Below are positions 45,564 to 54,745 of a stretch of DNA of 64,000 nucleotides, piece after piece. Source of the DNA: Leptothermofonsia sichuanensis E412 (GTDB lineage: Bacteria; Cyanobacteriota; Cyanobacteriia; Leptolyngbyales; Leptolyngbyaceae); the NCBI RefSeq assembly GCF_019891175.1, contig NZ_CP072600.1, forward strand, positions 930,001-994,000, read 5' to 3'. A program made the translations under genes and the position numbers. The notes under the pieces are model-generated. The model was not told the origin of the DNA and made no database searches. It was given only the letters and a program-made list of their open reading frames with translations. Within the stretch, counting starts at the first letter, position 1; each line of letters starts with the position of its first letter.

Positions 45564-47570
45564 ATGAATACCTTTGTTGCTGTTGAAAATATTGAGAAGA
45601 CGTTTCCTTTAGCCAACGGCGATCGCTACGTCGCATTAAAAGGAATTGACCTGGAAATTCGTAAAGGTGAGTTTATCTCACTGATTGGTCACTCCGGCTG
45701 TGGCAAGTCAACCTTACTGAATATGATCGCCGGGCTGGATTTGCCCACCGATGGTGTGGTCCTGCTGGATGGTGAAAGCATTCGGCGACCCGGACCGGAC
45801 AAGATGGTGGTGTTTCAAAATTATTCACTGCTGCCCTGGTTGACGGTACGAGAAAACATTGCCCTGGCCGTGGATGAAGTGTTGTCCCACCTGCCAGCTC
45901 CGGAGCGGCGGGAGATTGTAGAACATCACATCGACTTGGTGGGCTTACGCCACGCGGTGGACAAACCCCCGGCGCAATTGTCGGGTGGCATGAAACAGCG
46001 GGTAGCGATCGCCCGTGCCCTGGCAATTCGTCCCAAACTGCTGTTGCTGGATGAACCCTTTGGGGCACTGGATGCCCTCACCCGCGGCAATTTGCAGGAA
46101 CGCCTGATGCAAATCTGTGAGGAAAGCCATGTAACTTCGGTGATGGTGACTCATGATGTGGATGAAGCGCTGCTGTTGAGCGATCGGGTGGTTATGCTGA
46201 CCAATGGACCTGAATCCAAAATTGGGCAGATTATGGAGGTCGATATACCCCGTCCCCGCAAACGGCTGGAGGTGGTGAATCATCCCAGTTACTATTCCAT
46301 GCGGAGTGAAATCATCTACTTTCTGAATCAACAGAAGCGCATTAAACAACTGCGATCGCGCAGGCAAGGAGTCATTGCCCGTCACGGGTTAGAAAAGGTC
46401 AACCTGGAAATTGGTTTTGTCCCGCTGACGGCCTGCGCTCCGCTTGCGATCGCCAAAGAGAAAGGGTTCTTCGCCCATCATGGTCTGGATGAAGTCAACC
46501 TGGTGCGGGAATCAAGCTGGCGCGGAATTCAGGATGGAATTGCTGGACGGTATCTGGATGCGGCTCAAATGCCTGCGGGAATGCCAATCTGGTTAACGCT
46601 GGGGGGAATGGATGGACAGCTTCTGCCAACGGTTACTGCCCTCACCCTGACTCGCAACGGAAATGCCATTACTCTTGATAAACGCTTCTATGACCGGGGA
46701 ATCCATACCTTACCAGACCTGAAGCACATGCTGCTGGAAAGCCAGAGTCAACAACATGTTTTCGGCATGGTTCATCCCGCTTCTATGCATAATCTGTTGT
46801 TGCGCTATTGGCTGGCGGCGGGTGGTATTCATCCCGACCAGGATATCCAACTGAAGACCATTCCGCCCGCCCAGATGATCGCCAATTTGCAGGCTGGCAA
46901 CATTGATGGATTTTGCGTGGGCGAACCCTGGAATGTGCGAGCAGCGGTTGAGGGCATTGGGTACACAATCGCGACCGATCTGGAGGTGTGGAATGGGCAC
47001 CCCGGTAAAGTTCTGGGTGTGCGAGAGGAGTGGGCACTGTCCTACCCCAACACCCATATTGCCCTGGTGAAAGCGCTTTTAGAGGCATGTCGCTACTGCA
47101 CAGACCAGGCAAACCATGAAGAAATTCGTGAAATCCTGGCCCGTCGGGAGTACCTGGGAACCGCACTGGAATATATCTACCTGGGCGACCCCAACCCCCT
47201 CGTATGCAGTATCCATCCCTCGCCAAAGGAATACGCCCATCACCAGTTCTACGGTCAGGGTGTCAACCGCCCCAGCCGGACTGAACACCTGTGGATGATG
47301 GCCCAAATGGCACGCTGGGGTGACATTCCCTTCCCTCGCAATTGGGTTGAGATTCTGGAGCGGGTTTGCCGTGTGAGTGCTTTCAGTACAGCAGCGAGGG
47401 AACTGGGCCTGTCGGATATCACCTACAGTCGGGGACCAATTCAGTTGTTTGATGGCACAAGCTTTAACGCCGATGATCCGATCGCCTATCTCAATAGCCT
47501 GGAAATCAAACACGACATCTACATGGCAGACGTGCCAATGACCCATTCCTTAATAACCAGTCACCAATGA
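45564..47570 (+). CDS. cmpC: Bicarbonate ABC transporter ATPase with fused binding domain CmpC
   Basis: 668 residues. The ABC domain (about 1-260) has [56 protein letters not shown] and [12 protein letters not shown] CmpA/NrtA-like solute-binding domain follows (about 280-668): [49 protein letters not shown] and [16 protein letters not shown]. In NrtC/CmpC the fused domain is a regulatory solute sensor. The ATPase pairs with CmpD. Full length with clear [14 protein letters not shown] start. Confidence 0.94.
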   Translation: MNTFVAVENIEKTFPLANGDRYVALKGIDLEIRKGEFISLIGHSGCGKSTLLNMIAGLDLPTDGVVLLDGESIRRPGPDKMVVFQNYSLLPWLTVRENIALAVDEVLSHLPAPERREIVEHHIDLVGLRHAVDKPPAQLSGGMKQRVAIARALAIRPKLLLLDEPFGALDALTRGNLQERLMQICEESHVTSVMVTHDVDEALLLSDRVVMLTNGPESKIGQIMEVDIPRPRKRLEVVNHPSYYSMRSEIIYFLNQQKRIKQLRSRRQGVIARHGLEKVNLEIGFVPLTACAPLAIAKEKGFFAHHGLDEVNLVRESSWRGIQDGIAGRYLDAAQMPAGMPIWLTLGGMDGQLLPTVTALTLTRNGNAITLDKRFYDRGIHTLPDLKHMLLESQSQQHVFGMVHPASMHNLLLRYWLAAGGIHPDQDIQLKTIPPAQMIANLQAGNIDGFCVGEPWNVRAAVEGIGYTIATDLEVWNGHPGKVLGVREEWALSYPNTHIALVKALLEACRYCTDQANHEEIREILARREYLGTALEYIYLGDPNPLVCSIHPSPKEYAHHQFYGQGVNRPSRTEHLWMMAQMARWGDIPFPRNWVEILERVCRVSAFSTAARELGLSDITYSRGPIQLFDGTSFNADDPIAYLNSLEIKHDIYMADVPMTHSLITSHQ

Positions 47571-47604
47571 CCCATATTTCCATCCTCTAACCGTGACAGT
47601 AGGC

Positions 47605-47678
47605 GTTGCTGAATCTGGGGATGAAAAAGGTGCTGGACGCTTGAAACCCGGTTTCAATTCATCCTGCCTTTCAGCAAC
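47605..47678. mobile_element. 74-bp palindromic element D, copy 2
   Basis: It starts GTTGCTGAATCTGGGG and ends CTTTCAGCAAC, with an internal stem TTGAAAC/GTTTCAA. Relative to copy 1 (16367-16440) both arms of the inner stem differ in a compensating way. It lies between cmpC and cmpD. Confidence 0.8.
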
Positions 47679-47712
47679 GCATCACATTAAATGTTCAATC
47701 ACCTTTCTAACC

Positions 47713-48564
47713 ATGCAAACTCTAACAATGCAGAAATTTACGACCCAATCTCCCACTGAAGCCCGACTTTCCAGCAAGGAACCATTTCTCATCATTGATC
47801 AGGTATCGAAAGTCTATCCAACGCCAAAAGGCGATTATGTTGTGTTGGAGCAGGTTGATCTAAAAATTCACCAGGGTGAGTTTGTTTGTGTCATCGGGCA
47901 TTCCGGGTGTGGTAAGACAACGCTGCTGAATATGGTATCAGGCTTTGCCAGACCGACTCACGGAACCGTGACCCTGCATGGCAAACAGATTACTGAACCC
48001 GGACCTGATCGTATGGTCGTGTTCCAGGGCTATGCCCTGTTACCCTGGCTGACTGCCTACGAAAATATTTACCTGGCAGTGGACTCGGTCCATCCCAATA
48101 AACCCGAAGCTGAAAAGAAGCAGATCGTCCGGGAACACCTGGCAATGGTTGGACTGGGGGATGCTGCCCACAAGCAACCGGGTCAACTATCGGGGGGAAT
48201 GCGCCAGCGGGTGGCGATCGCCCGTGCCCTGGCCATTCGCCCAGAGGTGCTGATTCTGGATGAACCCTTTGGTGCCCTTGATGCCATTACCAAGGAAGAA
48301 TTGCAGGTCGAACTGCTGAAAATCTGGAATGAGCAACGCTGCACTGTGTTGATGATTACCCACGATATTGATGAAGCCTTGTTCCTGGCGGATCGTCTGG
48401 TTATGATGACAAATGGACCAGCAGCTAAGGTTGGGGAAATCTTAGAGATTCCCTTTCCAAGACCCCGCGATCGCGATCGGATCATGGAAGACCCGGAATT
48501 CTATAAGCTGCGGAACTACATTCTGGATTACCTGTACAACCGCTTTGCCCACGATGATGAGTGA
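47713..48564 (+). CDS. cmpD: Bicarbonate ABC transporter ATPase CmpD
   Basis: 283 residues from ATG 47713 (another ATG at 47728). A longer frame from 47593 would translate the 74-bp repeat and is rejected. One ABC domain: [77 protein letters not shown] and MITHDIDEALFLADRL. It is the second ATPase of the CmpABCD importer. The downstream gene overlaps its end. Confidence 0.94.
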   Translation: MQTLTMQKFTTQSPTEARLSSKEPFLIIDQVSKVYPTPKGDYVVLEQVDLKIHQGEFVCVIGHSGCGKTTLLNMVSGFARPTHGTVTLHGKQITEPGPDRMVVFQGYALLPWLTAYENIYLAVDSVHPNKPEAEKKQIVREHLAMVGLGDAAHKQPGQLSGGMRQRVAIARALAIRPEVLILDEPFGALDAITKEELQVELLKIWNEQRCTVLMITHDIDEALFLADRLVMMTNGPAAKVGEILEIPFPRPRDRDRIMEDPEFYKLRNYILDYLYNRFAHDDE

Positions 48565-49423
48565 TCCATCATTCCAGGATCCCTTTTGCAACAGAACTGG
48601 TGTACTGGCGACCATGCACCGGAAAGAACAGATTATGGCTCCTCTTCTTGAACAAAAGCTTGGGGTACAAATTATCGTACCCCAGGCATTCAATACAGAC
48701 GAGTTTGGCACATTTACCCGTGACATCAAACGCCCCGGCGATCAACTCAGTACCGCCAGACTCAAAGCTGAAAAAGCCATGTCCTTAACCGGGCTGACGC
48801 TGGCATTTGCCAGTGAGGGCAGTTTTGGTCCCCATCCATCCATTCCATTCCTGCCCTGTGATCGTGAGATTGTATTATTGAGCGATCGCACCCACGACTT
48901 AGAAATTGTGGGTCAGGCCATTTCAACCGAAACAAACTACTGTGCTCAACCAGTAACCAACCTGGAAGCAGCCCTGGCGTTTGCCCAAAAAACTGGCTTT
49001 CCTGATCATGGGTTAGTCGTCATGTCTGATCCAGAATCGGTAGTGTCATCCTCCATTTTCAAAGGCATCCGGGATGAAGCTCAGTTGCTGGAAACCGTGA
49101 CCTGGTTTCTGAAAAAGTTTGGCAAGGCACACCTGGAAACCGATATGCGAGCAATGCATAATCCCACCCGGATGAAGGTAATTGCTGAAGCCACCGATGA
49201 TCTAATTCAAAAAATTAATCAACAGTGCCCTGCCTGTGGCTGTCCAGGATTTTCGTCTGTGGAATACAAACCTGGGTTGCCCTGTAGTCTGTGTGGGTTT
49301 CCCACCGAGTTAACCCTGTCCGTAACTCACCATTGCAAAAAATGTAATTTTACCCAGGTTACGCCTTTCCCGAATGGCCAGGAGTTTGCCGATCCAGCCC
49401 AATGCCCCTACTGCAATCCATGA
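48554..49423 (+). CDS. DUF6671 zinc-ribbon protein coupled to cmpD
   Basis: About 289 residues from ATG 48554 (also ATG 48557), overlapping the last 11 bases of cmpD, so translation is probably coupled. TGVLATMHRKEQIMAPLLEQ opens the protein. LTLAFASEGSFGPHPSIPFL and DCREIV-like PCDREIVLLSD follow. The C-terminal third has Cys pairs in CPACGCPG, LPCSLCGFPTE, HCKKCNF and CPYCNP, probably two zinc sites. The family is of unknown function. Its position as the fifth gene of the cmp operon hints at a role in inorganic-carbon supply (inference). Confidence 0.78.
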   Translation: MMSDPSFQDPFCNRTGVLATMHRKEQIMAPLLEQKLGVQIIVPQAFNTDEFGTFTRDIKRPGDQLSTARLKAEKAMSLTGLTLAFASEGSFGPHPSIPFLPCDREIVLLSDRTHDLEIVGQAISTETNYCAQPVTNLEAALAFAQKTGFPDHGLVVMSDPESVVSSSIFKGIRDEAQLLETVTWFLKKFGKAHLETDMRAMHNPTRMKVIAEATDDLIQKINQQCPACGCPGFSSVEYKPGLPCSLCGFPTELTLSVTHHCKKCNFTQVTPFPNGQEFADPAQCPYCNP

Positions 49424-49783
49424 CCGGCGAGTAGAGTAAAGACCTGACATGGAAACTTACCCATCATTTTATTCTTCGATAATATAAAACCATGAAAGGG
49501 CTGGTGTTCAGTTCTAAGGATAGTGGATTAAATAAACCGCAAAGTTTGGGGTTTTACCACAGAGGGAACAGAAAAATTGCTCTGTGTTCTCTGTGCCTCT
49601 GTGGTGAGATTTTAGATTATAAAGTCCTTATTCCTTAAAGATCACTAAATTCTCAATCCTGAATGGTGAGCCATTTCAAGAACGGGCACAATTAAATCAG
49701 GTTTGGCGTCAGCAGGGGGTAGAATTGTCCGAGAATTCAGTGCTCCCCGCTCTGGACGAGCTGTTCACCAAACCTCCACACCC
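49424..49783. other. 360-base intergenic region with CACAGAG-type hairpin
   Basis: An ACCACAGAGGGAACAGA segment (about 49557-49573) pairs with TCTGTGCCTCTGTGGT (about 49590-49605). The rest shows no clear gene; a frame running from 49703 into the next gene is considered an upstream extension. Confidence 0.55.
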
Positions 49784-50482
49784 ATGCACTATCATGCTGT
49801 TGACTGTCCCCACCACGCCCATCAAGATCCGGCGATTGATCCCAAAACCAAGCAGTTCCAGTTGGCCATCGCCCTGCTGTTAATTGGCACCTTTGCCATC
49901 GCAGAATTTGGAATTGGGTTGGTGAGTCACAGTCTGGCACTGGTTGCCGAAGCAGGGCACCTGGCATCCGATAGTCTGGCATTAGTCCTGGCTCTCCTGG
50001 CAACCTGGATTGCCCAACTGCCCAGGTCAGGGTTTGCAGGCAAACCACACCTGGAAACGGTGGCTGCCCTGGTGAATGGAACCGCACTGCTTGTACTAGC
50101 CGGCTGGATTGGTTGGGAAGCGATTGAACACCTGAAACTGCCAGCCGCAGAGATTGCCAGTCTACCAATGTTGCTGACTGCCATTGCTGGAACCGTCATC
50201 AACGGCATCAATGTCGCTCTTCTGCATCGCGGCAGCCGTTATGATCTCAACCTGAAAGCCGCTTTTCTGCATGTACTGGCGGATACAGTCAGTTCGATTG
50301 GTGTGGTGTTAGCCGCGATCGCGATCTCCCTGTTGCACTGGTTCTGGGTCGATGGAGCCATCAGCCTCTTTGTCGCCGGATTAATTTTCTTCAGTGCCCT
50401 GCCCCTGGTGATTGAAAGCATAAAAACCCTCTGGCAACCCGGACCAGCCAGTCACGACAACTTCCAGCCCCCCAGATCCTGA
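49784..50482 (+). CDS. Cation diffusion facilitator transporter
   Basis: 232 residues from ATG 49784 (MHYHAVDCPHHAHQD), preferred over a frame start at 49703. A His-rich cytoplasmic N-terminus precedes six hydrophobic helices. Metal site residues appear as AGHLASDSLAL (helix 2) and HVLADTVSSIG (helix 5), the HxxxD pairs of Zn/Co/Cd CDF exporters. The usual C-terminal cytoplasmic dimer domain is very short or absent, as in some small CDF proteins. The ion is probably Zn2+ or similar. It stands alone. Confidence 0.85.
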   Translation: MHYHAVDCPHHAHQDPAIDPKTKQFQLAIALLLIGTFAIAEFGIGLVSHSLALVAEAGHLASDSLALVLALLATWIAQLPRSGFAGKPHLETVAALVNGTALLVLAGWIGWEAIEHLKLPAAEIASLPMLLTAIAGTVINGINVALLHRGSRYDLNLKAAFLHVLADTVSSIGVVLAAIAISLLHWFWVDGAISLFVAGLIFFSALPLVIESIKTLWQPGPASHDNFQPPRS

Positions 50483-51026
50483 AGAAGTTAATTTCAATGA
50501 GCCTGGGAAACTGTTTGTAAACCAGTATTAAACCCCCCAGGTATCGACAGCTCAAAGGGTTCAGTTCAGATCGTTTGTTCTATAAAATCTTAGATTCCTT
50601 GCTTGTCAGGGCGTTTACGTTCATTTACAAATAGTTTCTGAGTCAGCTCATTCAGCTATCAGGAATCTGACCAGAGCAATAGCAATGCGAATCCTCCTTA
50701 TTCTCCCCCTCCCATTTTCCAGACAACCGTGCAAAACTTGAGACATCAGGGCAATCTACTGAAAGAGGACCTCCTTTCCAGATTCACCCCCTTAAAAATC
50801 AGCCCATTCTCGCTGAATCCGCTCATTTTCTTATTCTCCCCCAACTTCCCTTCTACCCACCCACTCCCATCCCCAACAACCAGCAGCCCCCAACTTCTCC
50901 CCCCTCACTCTTCTCTAACCACCAAACTAACAATTAACAACTGCCCACTCACTCCTCTCTCCTCACTCCTCTTTTCTCCCTGACTGAAACTCCAATGACC
51001 TGAACCCAGTTTGCCAGTACCCCCCT
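50483..51026. other. 544-base pyrimidine-rich spacer
   Basis: From about 50700 to 50985 it consists of degenerate C/T-rich units (CCCACTCC, CTCACTCCTC, AACCACCAA). Similar texture occurs at 27425-27515, 45305-45545 and 58390-58460. An 84-codon frame here has a composition set by the repeat and is not accepted as a gene. The left part shows no feature. Confidence 0.55.
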
Positions 51027-53411
51027 ATGGACAACGATCTGCTGACATCAGAACTCAAGGGACACCGTACACTGGCAACGGTTGTGTTTACTGATTGTGT
51101 GGGTTTCAGTGCCCGGATGTCAGTCAATGAAGACCATACCCTGGATCTGATCCGGCGTGACCTGAAACTGATGAAACGGGTCTGTGATCAGTATGAAGGG
51201 CGGGTCCTCAAATCAACAGGGGATGGCTTATTGATGTGCTTCATCAGTGCCGTTAAAGCCGTTGAGTATGCTATTGAAATCCAGCGTCGCCTGATCGAGA
51301 AGTCTGCCCAGCGTCCTCCCGAAGATTCTTTACAGCACCGAATTGGGATTCATCTGGCGGATATTTTTATTAATGAAACGGATGTTATGGGCAATGGCGT
51401 CAACATTGCCGCCCGCCTGCAAACCCTGGCAGAACCGGGAGGAATCTGCATTTCTCAAACGGTCTATGACGTCGTCAAGGCTGGCATGACCCTGGAAATC
51501 CGCTATCTGGGTCCCCAGGAACTGAAAAACATTCGAGAGGTGGTTCCCACTTATAAGATTATCCTGGACGCCAGTGCTGAGTCTGCTGATCCTTATGCTG
51601 ATACCCTTCGCCATCTGGAACAGCATCGAGACTTCCCGCGGATCAAGAAACTTCTGGTCTATGCCTGTCACAATACCTGGGAGAGTAACCCGGACCGCCT
51701 GTCAGCAATGAACCTGCGAGATCTGTTGCAGGCTGTTCTCAGGCTTGCCCCTACCCCGGAGCGGTTGCAATATTACCTGGATTCGGCGGTCAAAACCTTA
51801 AGCAAACCAACCGAATATGGACTGGTCGCCAGGACGATTGTGGAAGAAGTGAGCAAGCTTTGCCTGAACTTACAACAGCAGGCACAGGCCAGCCAGCCAA
51901 ACACTCAATCTGTCACCAACGCGATCGCCCCCCTCCGACCACCCACCCCCACCGATCTGGTTTTCCTCTACGAACAGGTGGCTCAGGAACTGGAGCAGAC
52001 CGGGAACCAGCCGCGGATTAAAAAGTTGATGTACTACATCTGCCGCCGGCAGTGGGAAAATGATCCCGAACAACTCAGTGGTGTGCGGCTGCAAGACCTG
52101 GTTGCCGAACTTTACCAGCTTGCCCCAACGCCTGAGCAGTTACGGACTACCCTCAATGCCTTCATCCAAACTCTCAGCAAACGGGCAGAATATACGCTGA
52201 TCGGGAATGCAATTACCGGCAAGTTTCAACGGCTCTACAGCGGGGCAAAAGCCAGTGACCTCACTCAAGCCAATTTCCCTCCGGTGACGATGGCTGAGGA
52301 AACTGTATTTAATGTTCCTCCCCATCCCCCCGTTCCTGAACCGGAACACCCGACTGCTTACACTGAAATTGCTGCAAAACTGGAGCAAAATCCCAACGCC
52401 ACCCGGATCAAAAAGTTGATCCTGTATGTCTGTCGGCGGCAGTGGGAAAGTAATCCAGAAACCCTCAATCGCTATTCTTTCAACGAGCTGCTGGCAGAGC
52501 TTTTTGATCTGACCCAAACCCGCGAACAGCTTGAGTTAGCCTTGAATGCAGTTGCCCGTTCACTGAACAAGCGGGAAGAGTATGGCGCGATCGCCCGGGC
52601 AATTGTTTATCAGATGAGTTCCCTCTACCCTGACCACCGGGACCCTGAACCGGAACCACCTGCGGAAGCAGCTATTCTAAATGAACCTGGAACCACCCCC
52701 CCTCCGGTGGAAGAAGTCGCTTCAATCACGGCTCCCCCGGAAGAAGTGGAAAGTGACGAAGAGGAAGAAGAGGAGGAAGATCCAGCAGACTCCAATAATC
52801 TGGTAGACTCCGGCAATCTGGCAGATTCGGAAGAACCGGAGTCCTCCGACGCTCCTGACCCGGTGCTCGATGGGGTCAATCTGGAAAATCCTCTGGATAA
52901 TCCTCAAAAAACCTTTACCAGTCTGTTCGACTATCGACTGGGGATTATGAAGTACGCCAACCCACTCCGGGCAAAAATTTTGTTGTTCTCTGCCCTGCAT
53001 GGAGACTTTACCTACGGCGACCAGGACTGGTTCAACCTGAAAATGCACGAACTCGATGGTCTCATACGCCATCTCTTAAAAACCTGCAAATTCTATACCG
53101 ATCTGGAAGCTGCGCTCTATGGCACTGCCCGACGGCTGAGAGAGCCTGAAGAAAACATTCAGACAGCCACAGCAGTTATTCGGTGTCTTCGCCCCCTCTA
53201 TCTCGATCGCAGCGTAGTTCAGACTATCGATAGTCTCACGGATGAAACTCGTATCCGGCTTGATGATTTTGAGGAAACCACGCTAGAAATTTCCCCTGCC
53301 AGTGATGAGGATGGGTTGACCTGCCAGATTTTAACCCCTGCCCACAATCCAACTCGCATCACTGAGCCAGCCAGTGCCAAAGCTTCTGAGGGAACGAATG
53401 GACGCGAGTGA
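51027..53411 (+). CDS. Class III nucleotide cyclase with C-terminal helical repeats
   Basis: 794 residues. The cyclase domain (about 15-180) has VVFTDCVGFSARM (metal Asp23), LKSTGDGLLMCF (Lys62, Asp66) and DVMGNGVNIAARLQTLAEPG (Asp119, Asn126, Arg130); these support an active, probably cAMP-forming enzyme. Behind it lie three clear copies of a helical unit of about 90 residues, each starting near RIKKL-x3-C-x3-W-E (about 205, 330 and 465), and a fourth degenerate copy (about 635-730). A Glu-rich, low-complexity linker (about 570-620) sits before the last. I do not recognise the repeat. The downstream pentapeptide gene overlaps by 14 bases. Confidence 0.88.
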   Translation: MDNDLLTSELKGHRTLATVVFTDCVGFSARMSVNEDHTLDLIRRDLKLMKRVCDQYEGRVLKSTGDGLLMCFISAVKAVEYAIEIQRRLIEKSAQRPPEDSLQHRIGIHLADIFINETDVMGNGVNIAARLQTLAEPGGICISQTVYDVVKAGMTLEIRYLGPQELKNIREVVPTYKIILDASAESADPYADTLRHLEQHRDFPRIKKLLVYACHNTWESNPDRLSAMNLRDLLQAVLRLAPTPERLQYYLDSAVKTLSKPTEYGLVARTIVEEVSKLCLNLQQQAQASQPNTQSVTNAIAPLRPPTPTDLVFLYEQVAQELEQTGNQPRIKKLMYYICRRQWENDPEQLSGVRLQDLVAELYQLAPTPEQLRTTLNAFIQTLSKRAEYTLIGNAITGKFQRLYSGAKASDLTQANFPPVTMAEETVFNVPPHPPVPEPEHPTAYTEIAAKLEQNPNATRIKKLILYVCRRQWESNPETLNRYSFNELLAELFDLTQTREQLELALNAVARSLNKREEYGAIARAIVYQMSSLYPDHRDPEPEPPAEAAILNEPGTTPPPVEEVASITAPPEEVESDEEEEEEEDPADSNNLVDSGNLADSEEPESSDAPDPVLDGVNLENPLDNPQKTFTSLFDYRLGIMKYANPLRAKILLFSALHGDFTYGDQDWFNLKMHELDGLIRHLLKTCKFYTDLEAALYGTARRLREPEENIQTATAVIRCLRPLYLDRSVVQTIDSLTDETRIRLDDFEETTLEISPASDEDGLTCQILTPAHNPTRITEPASAKASEGTNGRE

Positions 53412-54393
53412 GTTACTGCAACGCTATCAGGCAGGGGAAATCGATTTTCGAGGAATCAACCTCAATGGAGCAGACTTAAACGGTGCTGATTTGATTGGTG
53501 CCGACCTCAGCGGTGCTGACCTGGCTAACGCAAGCCTGATCTTCGCCTACCTCAATCGGGCAAATCTGAGCAAGGCAAACCTGATGGGTACGAAGTTATG
53601 TGGCGCAAACCTGAGCCAGGCAGACCTGCTGAATGCCAAACTGCGGGATGCGGATCTGCATGGTGCCAACCTTTACGGTGCTGATCTGAGGGGAGCCGAT
53701 ATTACCCTGGCAAACCTGATCGATGCCAACCTGATTACGGCTGACATGAGGAGTGTCAACCTGAGTGGGGCAAACCTGCGTGGTGCCTGCCTGCGGGGTG
53801 CCAACCTGCGGTTTGAAAAGCGCTGCTATGCCGGTGCCAATCTGCGGGGCACAGACCTGCGGAAAGCAGACTTGCGGGGTGCCAATCTGACTGGGGCAGA
53901 CCTGACCAAGGCGGATCTGCGAGGTGCAAACCTGAGCGAAGCCAGCCTGCGGGAAGCCAATCTGACGGGAGCCAATCTGAGGGCTGCCTTTATGAAAGGA
54001 ATCTTTCTAACGGACGCGGTGCTGGCTGAAGCGCACCTGCGCCAGGCAAATCTGGTAGACGCCAAGCTAGAGCGGGCAACCCTGACGGAAGCGAATCTGG
54101 CAGCGGCTGACCTGACTGGAGCCAACCTGACCAATGCCATTTTGAGTAAAGCCATTCTGACGGAAGCCACCCTCAAGCGGGCACGGTTTAACCGGGCAGA
54201 TCTGAGTCGGACGGACCTGCGACAGACCAATCTGAGCAATGCCACCCTGATTGATGCTTACCTGGGGCGAGCCGACCTGCGTGATGCCGACCTGACGGAA
54301 GCAAATCTGGCAAAGGCAGAACTGAGTAGCGCTAATCTGACTGGAGCAATCCTTCAAGGGGCGACCATGCCGGATGGGTCAGTTCATGAATAG
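53398..54393 (+). CDS. Pentapeptide-repeat protein
   Basis: 331 residues from ATG 53398 (MDASELLQRYQAGEIDFRGI). A frame opening at 53374 exists, but this start gives the standard N-terminal helix of the family. Nearly the whole chain is A(N/D)LXX repeats: NGADLNGADLIGADLSGADL and so on, over more than 50 pentapeptides, forming a right-handed quadrilateral beta-helix. One break, RFEKRCYAGANLRG (about 140), interrupts the pattern. No signal peptide, so cytoplasmic. The start overlaps the cyclase gene, so it may be made together with the cyclase. Role unknown. Confidence 0.9.
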   Translation: MDASELLQRYQAGEIDFRGINLNGADLNGADLIGADLSGADLANASLIFAYLNRANLSKANLMGTKLCGANLSQADLLNAKLRDADLHGANLYGADLRGADITLANLIDANLITADMRSVNLSGANLRGACLRGANLRFEKRCYAGANLRGTDLRKADLRGANLTGADLTKADLRGANLSEASLREANLTGANLRAAFMKGIFLTDAVLAEAHLRQANLVDAKLERATLTEANLAAADLTGANLTNAILSKAILTEATLKRARFNRADLSRTDLRQTNLSNATLIDAYLGRADLRDADLTEANLAKAELSSANLTGAILQGATMPDGSVHE

Positions 54394-54571
54394 GAGGATA
54401 GAGGGCAAAAAACCATAAAAAGAGACGCTCCAGCAGAGTTTCAGAACCGAAGATGTAATAGTCTAAAAGACTTACCACAAAGACACAAAGCAAGATCTGA
54501 GTGCTCGATTCTCTCTGGGCAGGTATCACCAGTGTGTCTTTGTGGTTCTGTTTCACAACAACATCTTAATT

Positions 54572-54733
54572 AAAAGCCTATCCGAAAGCTTCCTCAGTCT
54601 AGTAGTTTGTCAACTTTGCAGTTGTGGGTCTGGGATAGAGAAGGGATTATTTTGGGATTTTCAATCCACAAAATAATTCTTGACAGACCATCAGGTTTCG
54701 ATTTTGACAGTTGGGGCTTTTCAGATAGGCTTT
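54572..54733 (+). mobile_element. MITE-like element A interrupted by element B
   Basis: The outer ends AAAAGCCTATCCGAAAGC and TTTTCAGATAGGCTTT match the intact copy at 19475. At about 54601 it is split; its second half resumes with GTTTCG and TTGACAGTTGGGG near 54694. Confidence 0.8.
54601..54692 (+). mobile_element. MITE-like element B nested in element A
   Basis: About 92 bases with ends AGTAGTTTGTCAACTTTG and TTCTTGACAGACCA, imperfect inverted repeats. They resemble the ends of IS630-family element a (GTAGTCTGTCAACTTTG). It has no coding capacity, so it could be mobilised by that IS in trans (inference). Confidence 0.75.
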
Positions 54734-54745
54734 AGTTCACATTCC

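Larger units (their letters stand above)
54394..54745. other. 352-base intergenic region with nested elements
   Basis: Holds a CACAAAG-type repeat pair (about 54473-54495 and 54533-54550) that would form an imperfect hairpin, and a MITE-like element A (54572-54733) interrupted by a smaller element. No coding sequence is supported. Confidence 0.65.

Noticed and set aside
47593-47712. N-terminal extension of CmpD
   Set aside because: The extra 40 codons translate the 74-bp element D; ATG 47713 gives the normal family length.
42859-48564. Nitrate transporter nrtABCD
   Set aside because: The four-gene layout fits both, but CmpA-type motifs ([23 protein letters not shown]) replace the NrtA forms and no narB follows. 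Bicarbonate is the better call.
50729-50983. 84-codon gene
   Set aside because: Its amino acid composition (Ser, Pro, Leu, Thr) follows from a C/T-rich degenerate repeat, and no conserved motif is seen.
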